A stretch of DNA of 22,586 nucleotides from JAHEFX01 sp964614585 (GTDB lineage: Bacteria; Actinomycetota; Acidimicrobiia; Spongiisociales; JAENVV01): the NCBI GenBank assembly GCA_964614585.1, contig CAZTLW010000024.1, positions 1 through 22,586 on the forward strand. Direction: 5' to 3'. Positions 8,435 to 15,007 of the stretch are shown here, one piece after another. Both the position numbers and the translations under genes were made by a program. Position 1 is the stretch's first letter. Each line of letters begins with the position of its first letter. The notes under the pieces were generated by a model that did not search any database, was not told the origin of the DNA, and worked only from the letters and a program-made list of their open reading frames with translations.

Positions 8435-9317
8435 CCCGAGCGGCGGATCCTCCGCCCACCGCGGGGCCGGCGGCGGCCTCGGCGAGGCCGACGGTGTTCT
8501 CCATGAGCATGGCGATCGTCATCGGCCCCACCCCGCCGGGGACCGGCGTGATGGCGCCGGCCCGGGCGGCGGCGGCTTCGAAGTCGACGTCGCCGACGAG
8601 GCCGGCGTCGGTGCGATTGATGCCCACGTCGATCACGGTGGCTCCCTCGGCCACCCATGATCCGGCCACCAGCCCCGGGCTGCCGACGGCCGCCACGAGG
8701 ATGTCGGCGGTGCGGCACAGGTCCGGGAGATCGACGGTCCGCGAGTGGGCGAGCGTGACGGTGGCATTGCGTCGGCGGCTCGAGAGCATGATCGCCAGCG
8801 GCCGGCCGACGAGGAAGGAACGCCCGACGACGACGACCCGGGCGCCTTCGGTGGGGATCGCGTGGTGGTCGAGGATCCGCAGGACGCCCGAGGGCGTGCA
8901 CGGGGCCGGCCCGGGCTGGTCGAGCACGAGTCGACCGAGGCTCTCGGGGTGGAGGCCGTCGGCGTCCTTGGCGGGGTCGATGCGATGGACCGCCGCCTCC
9001 CCGTCGAGGTCGGCGGGCAGCGGCAGCTGCAGCAGGATGCCGGAGACGGCGGGATCGGCGTTCAGCTCCTCGATGGTCGCCTCGACCTCTCCCTGCGACG
9101 CGGTCGAGGGGAGGTGGCGATGGTGGTCGGCGATGCCGAGGTCGTCGGCGATGCGACGCTTGTTCCGCACGTACACCTGCGACGCGGGGTCGTCGCCGAC
9201 GAGCACCGTCGCCAATCCGGGCGGGGACCCGGCATCGACCAGGGCGGCGATGCGGGGGCGGAGGGCATCACGGGTGGCGGCGGCGACGGCCTTCCCGTCG
9301 AGGAGGGTGGCGTGCAT
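8430..9317 (-). CDS. folD: Bifunctional methylenetetrahydrofolate dehydrogenase/methenyltetrahydrofolate cyclohydrolase
   Basis: Interconverts 5,10-methylene-THF, 5,10-methenyl-THF and 10-formyl-THF with NADP. 10-Formyl-THF is the formyl donor for PurN and PurH encoded in this same window. 295 aa, normal length. Visible motifs: YVRNKRR with the catalytic Tyr49 and Lys53, GILLQLPLP, DPAKDADGLHP, the NADP-binding loop GRSFLVGRPLA, TVTLAHSRT, VIDVGINR and the C-terminal signature PVPGGVGPMTIAMLMENT. The ATG at 9315-9317 is supported by a TAGGCT box 7 nt upstream. It lies downstream of the hemolysin III-like gene (23 nt gap) and upstream of icd. Confidence 0.96.
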   Translation of the reverse strand: MHATLLDGKAVAAATRDALRPRIAALVDAGSPPGLATVLVGDDPASQVYVRNKRRIADDLGIADHHRHLPSTASQGEVEATIEELNADPAVSGILLQLPLPADLDGEAAVHRIDPAKDADGLHPESLGRLVLDQPGPAPCTPSGVLRILDHHAIPTEGARVVVVGRSFLVGRPLAIMLSSRRRNATVTLAHSRTVDLPDLCRTADILVAAVGSPGLVAGSWVAEGATVIDVGINRTDAGLVGDVDFEAAAARAGAITPVPGGVGPMTIAMLMENTVGLAEAAAGPAVGGGSAARA

Positions 9318-9324
9318 GGCGGCG

Positions 9325-9330
9325 AGCCTA
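9325..9330 (-). promoter_or_regulatory. Leaderless -10 of folD
   Basis: Minus-strand TAGGCT, 7-nt spacer to the ATG at 9317, placed in the short gap after the hemolysin III-like gene. It suggests folD has its own promoter. Confidence 0.55.
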
Positions 9331-9340
9331 GGGCCGGCGC

Positions 9341-10000
9341 TCAGGCGGGCAGCAACCGCCAGACGGCGGCGAAATGGAGCGACGAGGCGGTCACGACGAG
9401 GACGTGGAACAACTCGTGGGCCGAGAAGACTCGCGGGAAGAGCCGTGGCCGCTGGGTGGCGTAGAAGACCACCCCGATCGTGTAGGCGAGGCCCCCGGCG
9501 ATGATCGGCCAGGCCTCGGCCCAGGAGAACCGTTCGACGAGGGCGGGGAACCACACCACCGCCGACCAGCCCATGATCAGCTGCAGCGTGACCGAGAGCC
9601 AGGTCAGCGGCGAGCGCAGGGTGAGCTTGAGGGTGATGCCGACCACCGCGATCCCCCACACCACCCCGAGGGCGCCTACCAGCGGCCACCCGGACAGGCC
9701 GGCGATGGCCAAGGGGGTCGTCGTCCCCGCCACCAGCAAGAAGATCATCGAGTGGTCGACCCGCTGCATCCAGCGCCACACGGTGGGGCGCCAGTCGATC
9801 GAGTGGAACAGCGCCGAGACCGTGTACATGGCGACGAGCGAGACGCCGAACACGATCGCCGCCACCATCCGGCTGCTGTCACCCCAGACCCGCGCGACCA
9901 GCAGGCCGAGGCCCACGGCCGACACGACGGCGGCGCCCCCATGGAGGAAGCCGCGAACGGGGTTCTGCATCCTCCCGAGGGTCAGGCGTTCGACGTCCAC
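9341..10000 (-). CDS. Hemolysin III / PAQR-family integral membrane protein
   Basis: 219 aa with about seven predicted membrane helices. Family marks: PVRGFLHGGAAV near the N-terminus, YTVSALFHSIDW, RVDHSMIFLLVAGTTTP and the C-terminal FSAHELFHVLVVTASSLHF, whose Ser, Asp and His residues correspond to the probable metal site of the PAQR/hemolysin III superfamily. Despite the name, bacterial members are not reliably haemolytic; a metal-dependent hydrolase or receptor-like role in the membrane is inferred for the superfamily and the physiological role is unknown. The start is a GTG at 9998-10000, supported by a TACGCT box 7 nt upstream. An in-frame ATG at residue 11 is the alternative. Confidence 0.92.
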   Translation of the reverse strand: MDVERLTLGRMQNPVRGFLHGGAAVVSAVGLGLLVARVWGDSSRMVAAIVFGVSLVAMYTVSALFHSIDWRPTVWRWMQRVDHSMIFLLVAGTTTPLAIAGLSGWPLVGALGVVWGIAVVGITLKLTLRSPLTWLSVTLQLIMGWSAVVWFPALVERFSWAEAWPIIAGGLAYTIGVVFYATQRPRLFPRVFSAHELFHVLVVTASSLHFAAVWRLLPA

Positions 10001-10007
10001 GACGGCC

Positions 10008-10013
10008 AGCGTA
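10008..10013 (-). promoter_or_regulatory. Leaderless -10 of the hemolysin III-like gene
   Basis: Minus-strand TACGCT, 7-nt spacer to the GTG at 10000. It lies back to back with the -10 of the divergent DUF664 gene, only 21 bp away. Confidence 0.55.
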
Positions 10014-10034
10014 GGGCACCGCCGACCATCGCGG

Positions 10035-10040
10035 TACCGT
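10035..10040 (+). promoter_or_regulatory. Leaderless -10 of the DUF664 gene
   Basis: TACCGT, 7-nt spacer to the ATG at 10048. Confidence 0.5.
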
Positions 10041-10047
10041 CACCGGC

Positions 10048-10629
10048 ATGCCCGAGCCCAAGGAGACCCTCCATCGATACCTCCAGGTCGCCCGCGAAGC
10101 CCTGCTCTGGAAGCTCGACGGCTTGTCCGAGTACGACCTGCGACGCCCGATGACGCCGACCGCCACCAACCTGCTCGGCATCGTCAAGCACACGGCGAGC
10201 GTCGAGGCCGGCTATCTGGGCGACTGCTTCGGACGACCGTTCGCCGAGCGGTTCCCGTGGTTCGAAGACGACGCCGAACCGAACGACGACATGTGGGCCC
10301 GCCCCGAGGAGTCCTCCGACGCGATCGTCGGCCTCTACCACCGGGTCTGGGCACATTCCGACGCCACCATCGAGGCGCTGCCCCTCGAGGCCATGGGACA
10401 CGTCCCGTGGTGGGGCGATCGAGGCGACGTGACCCTCCACCAGATCCTCGTGCACGTCACCGCCGAGACCCACCGACACGCCGGCCACGCCGACATCGTG
10501 CGCGAACTCGTGGACGGCGCCGTGGGCCTGCGGGATGGCAACGAGAACCTCCCCGACGTCGACGAGGCGTGGTGGACGGCCTACCGGGATCGGGTGGAAG
10601 CCGCCGCGAGGGAGGCAGTGGAGACCTGA
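10048..10629 (+). CDS. DinB-like / DUF664 family protein
   Basis: 193 aa, predicted four-helix-bundle protein of the DinB/YfiT-like superfamily, closest in pattern to DUF664. The probable metal-site histidines are His48 (GIVKHTASVEAGYL) and the His-rich helix 136-147 (VHVTAETHRHAGHADIVRELVDG). TNLLGIVKHTASVE near the N-terminus is also typical. Superfamily members include mycothiol- or bacillithiol-dependent enzymes, but DUF664 proteins have no agreed reaction, so none is assigned. The protein looks cytosolic, with no signal or membrane segment. It is divergent from the hemolysin III-like gene and convergent with purH, with a heptamer array and hairpin between the 3' ends. Confidence 0.88.
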   Translation: MPEPKETLHRYLQVAREALLWKLDGLSEYDLRRPMTPTATNLLGIVKHTASVEAGYLGDCFGRPFAERFPWFEDDAEPNDDMWARPEESSDAIVGLYHRVWAHSDATIEALPLEAMGHVPWWGDRGDVTLHQILVHVTAETHRHAGHADIVRELVDGAVGLRDGNENLPDVDEAWWTAYRDRVEAAAREAVET

Positions 10630-10639
10630 GGGGCTCCCT

Positions 10640-10667
10640 GGTACCGGGTACTCGGTACTCGGTACTC
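10640..10667 (+). repeat. Heptamer array A (4 units of RGTACYN)
   Basis: Four exact-phase 7-bp units, GGTACCG then GGTACTC three times. It lies between the convergent 3' ends of the DUF664 gene and purH and abuts the hairpin at 10667-10685. Confidence 0.85.
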
Positions 10668-10685
10668 CGCCGGCGCAGCCGGCGG
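10667..10685. terminator. GC-rich hairpin with GCA loop between convergent genes
   Basis: Perfect 8-bp stem CCGCCGGC / GCCGGCGG with loop GCA, ending one base before the purH stop codon (10686-10688). It could terminate both convergent transcripts; there is no T tract. It is also the structural partner of heptamer array A. Confidence 0.5.
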
Positions 10686-12203
10686 TCAGTGCCGGAAATG
10701 GCGTCTGCCCGTGAACACGAGGGCGATGCCGGCCTCGTCCGCGGCGGCGATGACCTCCTCGTCGCGCACCGAGCCGCCGGGCTCGATCACGGCCGTGACC
10801 CCGACCTCGGCGAGGGCGTCGATGCCGTCCCGGAACGGGAAGAAGGCGTCCGAGGCCGCCACCCCGCCGACCGCCCGCTCCCCCGCCCGGGCAACGGCCC
10901 GTTCCGAGGCGCCGACCCGGCTCTGGTCGCCCGCCCCGACCCCGATGGCGGCCCGGTCCTTGGCGATCACGATGGCGTTGGACTTGGTGTGGGCGCACAC
11001 CACCCAGGCAAACCGCAGGTCGGCCCACTCGGCCTCGGTCGGCCGGCGGGCGCTCACGACCTGCCAGTCACCGTCGGACTCGACCCGGTCCCGGCTCTGG
11101 ACCACGAACCCGCCGTCAACCCGGCGGAGGTCGGGATCGTCGGGATCGGGAACCGGGGCCTCCAACACCCGGAGGTTCCGCTTGGCGGCGAGCGGGCCGA
11201 CGTCGGCCACCTCGGGGGCGACGACCACCTCGACGAAGCCGGCCTCGGCGATGCGCGCGGCGGTCCCGGCGTCGAGGGGGCGGTTGAGGGCGACGATCCC
11301 ACCGAAGGCCGAGAGCGGGTCGCAGTCCCAGGCGGCGCTGAAGGCGTGGGCGATGGAGTCGGCCACCGCCAGCCCGCAGGGATTGGCATGCTTGATGATC
11401 GCCGCCGCCGGCTCCTCGAAGTCGTGGACGAGCCGCCAGGCCGCCTCGGCGTCGAGGTGGTTGTTGAAGCTCATGGCCTTGCCCTGCAGCTGGCGGGCGG
11501 ACGCCCACCACCCGGCCCGGCCGACCTCGCGGTAGATCGCGGCGGGCTGGTGGGGATTCTCGCCGTAGCGCAGTTCGTCGTGGCGCTCGAGGGCCAGCAC
11601 CCGGCGGGCGGCGTCGTCGCCCTCGAGCCACCCGACGATGGCGGCGTCGTAGGCGGCCGTGTGGAAGAAGGCCTCCCGGGCGAGGTCCCGCCGCAACTCG
11701 TCGCCGAGGCCACCGGCCTCCACCGCCGCCGCCACCTCCTCGTAGCGATCGGGTGAGGTGACGATGCCGACCCACGCATGGTTCTTCGCCGCAGCCCGGA
11801 CCATCGTGGGACCACCGATGTCGATCTGCTCGATGGCCGCGGCATCGGTCACGTCGGGATTGGCGACGGTCTCGACGAACGGATAGAGATTGACGACGAC
11901 CAACTCGATCGGGTCGATGCCCCGGGCCGCGAGGTCGGCCCGATGCCCTTCGTCACCGAGGTCGGCGAGGATCCCGCCGTGGACGGTGGGGTGGAGCGTC
12001 TTCACCCGACCACCGAGCATCTCCGGCGCGCCGGTCAGCTCGCCCACCTCCGTCACCTCGAGGCCGGCGTCGGCCAGGGCGGCGGCGGTGCCCCCCGAGG
12101 AGACCAGCCGGACGCCGGCGGCGGCCAAGCGGGTGGCGAACGGGACGAGTCCGGTCTTGTCGGACACCGACAAGAGGGCGGTGCGAACCGGGTGGCGGCT
12201 CAT
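10686..12203 (-). CDS. purH: Bifunctional AICAR formyltransferase / IMP cyclohydrolase
   Basis: Last two steps of IMP synthesis: formylation of AICAR with 10-formyl-THF, then ring closure. 505 aa, normal length. The N-terminal cyclohydrolase (MGS-like) domain shows ALLSVSDKTGLVPFA, SSGGTAAAL, GGRVKTLHPTVHGGIL, VVNLYPF and IDIGGPTMVRAAAKN. The transformylase domain shows RYGENPHQPAAIY, QGKAMSFNNHLD, the catalytic KHANPCG, SAFGGIVALNRPLD, AHTKSNAIVIAKD and ASDAFFPFRDGID. The ATG at 12201-12203 is preceded by AGGAAGGA and overlaps the purN stop by 4 nt (ATGA), so purN-purH are translationally coupled. Confidence 0.97.
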   Translation of the reverse strand: MSRHPVRTALLSVSDKTGLVPFATRLAAAGVRLVSSGGTAAALADAGLEVTEVGELTGAPEMLGGRVKTLHPTVHGGILADLGDEGHRADLAARGIDPIELVVVNLYPFVETVANPDVTDAAAIEQIDIGGPTMVRAAAKNHAWVGIVTSPDRYEEVAAAVEAGGLGDELRRDLAREAFFHTAAYDAAIVGWLEGDDAARRVLALERHDELRYGENPHQPAAIYREVGRAGWWASARQLQGKAMSFNNHLDAEAAWRLVHDFEEPAAAIIKHANPCGLAVADSIAHAFSAAWDCDPLSAFGGIVALNRPLDAGTAARIAEAGFVEVVVAPEVADVGPLAAKRNLRVLEAPVPDPDDPDLRRVDGGFVVQSRDRVESDGDWQVVSARRPTEAEWADLRFAWVVCAHTKSNAIVIAKDRAAIGVGAGDQSRVGASERAVARAGERAVGGVAASDAFFPFRDGIDALAEVGVTAVIEPGGSVRDEEVIAAADEAGIALVFTGRRHFRH

Positions 12204-12811
12204 GCGAGGTCCTTCCTGGTGACGTGGCGGCCGTCGACGACGACCCGTCCGGCGGCGACATCGGCGACGACGTCGGGGTACAGCTCGTGCTCCACGGCCT
12301 GGATGCGGGCATGGAGGGAGTCCCGGTCGTCATCGGGGCGCACCTCGACGGCCCGTTGGGCGATGATCGGGCCGTGGTCGACCTCCTCGTCGACCACGTG
12401 GACGGTGACACCGGCCAGCTTGACGCCGTGGGCGAGGGCGTCCTCGACGGCGCGGGCACCTGGGAACGCCGGCAGCAGCGACGGGTGGATGTTGAGGATC
12501 CGGCCGGGGAACCGACGCACGGCCTCGGGGGCGAGGATCCGCATGAAACCCGCCAGCACCACCAACTCGGCCCCGGCGGCATCGATCGCATCGCAAACGG
12601 CCGCCGTGAAGGCAGCCCGGTCGGCGTGGTCGGCCCAGGCGACGACGGCGGTGGGGACCCCGGCCGCGGTCGCCCGCTCCAACCCCCGGACGCCCGGGCG
12701 GTCCGAGAGGACCAACACGATCTCGGCCCCGAAGCCCGGGTCGGACACCGACCGGTCGAGCAGGGACTGGAGGTTCGAGCCAGAGCCGGAGACGAGGACG
12801 GCGGTCCGCAT
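12200..12811 (-). CDS. purN: Phosphoribosylglycinamide formyltransferase (GART)
   Basis: Third step of purine synthesis: formyl transfer from 10-formyl-THF to GAR. 203 aa, normal length. VLVSGSGSNLQSLL is the phosphate-binding N-terminus. The catalytic triad is visible as Asn107 and His109 in RILNIHPSLLPAFPG and Asp145 in HVVDEEVDHGPII; LAGFMRIL and HGVKLAGVTVH are also family marks. The ATG at 12809-12811 gives the canonical N-terminus; upstream in-frame sequence lacks family homology. It is the first gene of purN-purH and is divergent from adenosine deaminase, with heptamer array B in the shared upstream region. Confidence 0.96.
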   Translation of the reverse strand: MRTAVLVSGSGSNLQSLLDRSVSDPGFGAEIVLVLSDRPGVRGLERATAAGVPTAVVAWADHADRAAFTAAVCDAIDAAGAELVVLAGFMRILAPEAVRRFPGRILNIHPSLLPAFPGARAVEDALAHGVKLAGVTVHVVDEEVDHGPIIAQRAVEVRPDDDRDSLHARIQAVEHELYPDVVADVAAGRVVVDGRHVTRKDLA

Positions 12812-12821
12812 GCGGAGCGGC

Positions 12822-12827
12822 AGCCTA
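12822..12827 (-). promoter_or_regulatory. -10 of purN
   Basis: Minus-strand TAGGCT with a 10-nt spacer to the ATG at 12811, slightly longer than the strict leaderless spacing, so a leader of a few bases is likely. Confidence 0.45.
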
Positions 12828-12847
12828 GGGCGCTGCACGGCAGCGCC

Positions 12848-12889
12848 CGTACTCAGTACTCAGTACTCAGTACTCAGTACTCAGTACTG
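12848..12889 (+). repeat. Heptamer array B (6 units of RGTACYN)
   Basis: Longest array: CGTACTC, then AGTACTC four times, then AGTACTG, all in a strict 7-bp phase over 42 bp. It lies between divergent purN and add, just upstream of the purN -10 and next to the hairpin that leads to the add -10. Confidence 0.9.
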
Positions 12890-12905
12890 GCGGCCGCAGG
12901 CCGCC
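12889..12905 (+). repeat. GC-rich hairpin with GCA loop next to array B
   Basis: Perfect 7-bp stem GGCGGCC / GGCCGCC with loop GCA, directly after the array and ending 7 bp before the add -10 box. It occupies about the -36 to -20 region of add, so it is not a terminator of a neighbouring gene. It matches the hairpins at 10667 and 14868 in architecture. Confidence 0.7.
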
Positions 12906-12912
12906 ATAGCCG

Positions 12913-12918
12913 TAGGCT
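12913..12918 (+). promoter_or_regulatory. Leaderless -10 of add
   Basis: TAGGCT with a 6-nt spacer to the ATG at 12925. Confidence 0.6.
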
Positions 12919-12924
12919 GCGACA

Positions 12925-13974
12925 ATGGACCTCGTCGCGCTGCCCAAGGTCGTGCTCCACGACCACCTCGACGGGGGGCTCCGGCCGGAAACGATCATCG
13001 AGCTCGCCGCCGACGCCGGCTACGACGGCCTGCCGACCACCGACCCCGAGGCATTGGCCGACTGGTTCGACCAAGGGACATCGGGGTCGCTCGAGCGGTA
13101 CCTGGCCGCCTTCGACCACACCGTCGCCGTGATGCAACGCCCCGAGCACATCGAACGGGTCGCCCACGAGTCGCTCGTCGATGCCGCCGCCGACGGGGTC
13201 ATCCACCTCGAGTGCCGGTTCGCCCCCTCCCTCCTCACGCAGGGCGGCCTCTCGCGCCTCGAGGCCATCGAGGCCGCCGCGGCGGGGTTCCGGCGGGCGG
13301 CGGCCGAGACCGGGGCGGGCTGGGGGATCATCGTCGACGCCATGCGCCAGGACACCGACTCCGAGGCCGTCGCCGAGGTGGCGGCAGCGGCCCGGGACCT
13401 CGGCGTGGTCGGCTTCGACCTCGCCGGACCGGAGGCGGGGCATCCGGCCCGGGACCACCGGGCGGCCTGCGATCGCGCCCGGGAGGCGGGACTCGGACTG
13501 ACGATCCACGCCGGGGAGGGGGCGGGACCCGACTCGGTCGCCGATGCCGTGGCCGTCGGGGCCGAGCGCATCGGCCACGGGTTCCGGCTCATCGAGGACT
13601 GCCGGGTCGATGACGGCCGCATCGTGGAGTTGGGGCCCATCGCCCGCACCGTCCACGAGCGGCGGATCCCCCTCGAGCTGTGCCCGTGGTCGAACACCCA
13701 CACCGGTGGCCTCGACATGGAAGACCACCCGGCCGACGCCCTACGGGCGGCCGGGTTCGTGGTCACGCTCAGCCCCGACAACCGCCTCATGAGCCGCACC
13801 TCGGCCTCCGCCGAGTACCGAGCCATGGTCGACACGTTCGGGTGGGGGCCCACCGAGGTCCTCGCGGCAGCCCAGGACGCGGCCGAGGCCGCCTTCCTCC
13901 CGGCCGGTGACCGGGCCGTCCTCGGTGACCGGATCGATCGTCACCAAGGGTACGTTTCGCGTTCTCTGGATTGA
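12925..13974 (+). CDS. add: Adenosine deaminase
   Basis: Purine salvage: hydrolytic deamination of adenosine and deoxyadenosine to inosine and deoxyinosine. 349 aa, amidohydrolase superfamily. Zinc and catalytic residues are visible as His-x-His in KVVLHDHLDGGLRP, the LTIHAGEG motif (zinc His and catalytic Glu), RIGHGFRL (catalytic His) and SPDNRLMS (zinc Asp). IHLECRFAP and LELCPWSNTHTG are also family marks. It is transcribed away from purN-purH, so a de novo and a salvage purine unit share one 113-bp intergenic region. The TAGGCT box fixes the start. A short dyad (TCTGGA-N5-TCCAGA, 13965-13981) spans the stop codon. Confidence 0.95.
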   Translation: MDLVALPKVVLHDHLDGGLRPETIIELAADAGYDGLPTTDPEALADWFDQGTSGSLERYLAAFDHTVAVMQRPEHIERVAHESLVDAAADGVIHLECRFAPSLLTQGGLSRLEAIEAAAAGFRRAAAETGAGWGIIVDAMRQDTDSEAVAEVAAAARDLGVVGFDLAGPEAGHPARDHRAACDRAREAGLGLTIHAGEGAGPDSVADAVAVGAERIGHGFRLIEDCRVDDGRIVELGPIARTVHERRIPLELCPWSNTHTGGLDMEDHPADALRAAGFVVTLSPDNRLMSRTSASAEYRAMVDTFGWGPTEVLAAAQDAAEAAFLPAGDRAVLGDRIDRHQGYVSRSLD

Positions 13975-13998
13975 TTCCAGAAAGCTTCCGGCGTGGCC

Positions 13999-14004
13999 TA
14001 CGCT
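13999..14004 (+). promoter_or_regulatory. Leaderless -10 of the DUF3152 gene
   Basis: TACGCT with a 7-nt spacer to the GTG at 14012. It selects this GTG over an ATG at 13907, which would lie inside add. Confidence 0.55.
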
Positions 14005-14011
14005 GCCGCGG

Positions 14012-14866
14012 GTGCGAGTGGTGATCGTCTTGGTGGCGCTCGTCACGGTGGGGGCCGTCCACAGCGTGTTCGACTCCTCCGCGGACGAGTTCGGACCCGG
14101 CGCGTGGGCGCGTCTGGGAGCCGCTGCCGCTGCCTCCGAGACGCCCCCCGACGAGTCCTCCACCGGTCTCGCCATGGACGACGTCGACCCGGGTGCCGTC
14201 GACAGCGCACCCATCCCCACCTCGACCGCTCCCGCACCCAGCTCCACTGCTCCCCCGCCCTCCACCGACACGTCGTCCACCTCCTCGACGACGACGCCGA
14301 CCACCGTGCCCACGGGCGATCCTGCCCGGGGATGCGCCATCCCCGGTCCCGACGCCCCCACCGGCCGGCTCGCCAACGTGGAGGCCGGGGTGCCCGAGCC
14401 GAGCGGTGATGCGATCGCCGTCGAGGTCGAGTTGGAAGAGGGCCTGGCCGTGGACGGCGGCTGCGTCGCCGACCTGGTCATCTCGACCCTGTCCGACGAG
14501 CGAGGCTGGGCCGGCGACGGTCGGTCGTTCGAACTCGTCGACGAGGGCGCCCGCATCACCGTCACCTTGGCGTCGCCCGACATGGTCGATCGACTCTGTG
14601 CCCCCCTCGACACCGCCGGATTCGCCTCCTGCTGGAACGGGTCGCGGGCGATGCTCAACCTCGATCGCTGGCAGACCGGCACGGACGAGATCACGGACAC
14701 GGAGCTGTACCGGACCTATCTCATCAACCACCAGGTGGGCCAGGCCCTCGGCTACGACATCCGCGAGTGCCGGGCCGAGGGGGAGCCGGCACCCGTCATG
14801 GCCCGACAGACCTTCGGCCTCGACGGTTGCACGGCCAACCCCTGGCCACTCGACTGGGAGCGCTGA
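14012..14866 (+). CDS. Exported DUF3152 domain protein with altered zinc-binding motif
   Basis: 284 aa from a GTG start. The N-terminus VRVVIVLVALVTVGAVHSV is a signal peptide or anchor. A long Ser/Thr/Pro linker follows (about residues 50-105). The C-terminal domain resembles DUF3152, a zincin-like metallopeptidase family of actinobacteria: CVADLVISTLSDERGW, SFELVDEGARITVTLASP, then CWNGSRAMLNLDRW, YLINHQVGQALGY and the end block PVMARQTFGLDGCTANPWPLDW. The expected HEVGH zinc motif reads HQVGQ, and the usual third His region reads YDIREC. Glu and at least one zinc ligand are therefore replaced, and catalysis by the family mechanism is doubtful. It is convergent with the P450 across the assembly gap. 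Confidence 0.85.
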   Translation: MRVVIVLVALVTVGAVHSVFDSSADEFGPGAWARLGAAAAASETPPDESSTGLAMDDVDPGAVDSAPIPTSTAPAPSSTAPPPSTDTSSTSSTTTPTTVPTGDPARGCAIPGPDAPTGRLANVEAGVPEPSGDAIAVEVELEEGLAVDGGCVADLVISTLSDERGWAGDGRSFELVDEGARITVTLASPDMVDRLCAPLDTAGFASCWNGSRAMLNLDRWQTGTDEITDTELYRTYLINHQVGQALGYDIRECRAEGEPAPVMARQTFGLDGCTANPWPLDWER

Positions 14867-14867
14867 G

Positions 14868-14886
14868 CGGCCGCCTGCGGCGGCCG
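14868..14886. terminator. GC-rich hairpin just after the DUF3152 stop
   Basis: Perfect 8-bp stem CGGCCGCC / GGCGGCCG with loop TGC, starting 2 nt after the TGA. It could terminate the DUF3152 transcript; there is no T tract. Read on the minus strand it is an array followed by a GCA-loop hairpin, the same layout as arrays A and B but inverted. Confidence 0.5.
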
Positions 14887-14907
14887 AGTACCGAGTACCA
14901 GGTACTG
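14887..14907 (-). repeat. Heptamer array C (3 units visible, runs into the gap)
   Basis: Plus-strand units AGTACCG, AGTACCA and GGTACTG in strict 7-bp phase, ending exactly where the N run begins. The array is probably longer than shown. Confidence 0.8.
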
Positions 14908-15007
14908 NNNNNNNNNNNNNNNNNNNNNNNNNNNNNNNNNNNNNNNNNNNNNNNNNNNNNNNNNNNNNNNNNNNNNNNNNNNNNNNNNNNNNNNNNNNNN
15001 NNNNNNN
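14908..15007. other. Assembly gap (100 N)
   Basis: Exactly 100 N, the conventional length for a gap of unknown size. It removes the 3' end of the P450 gene and an unknown length of array C. Confidence 0.99.

Noticed and set aside
12848..12889. CRISPR-like array
   Set aside because: The units are 7 bp with no spacers, and there are no cas genes; this is a short tandem repeat.
13965..13981. Terminator of add (TCTGGA-N5-TCCAGA over the stop codon)
   Set aside because: The stem is only 6 bp with no T tract and lies partly in coding sequence; mentioned under add but not called separately.
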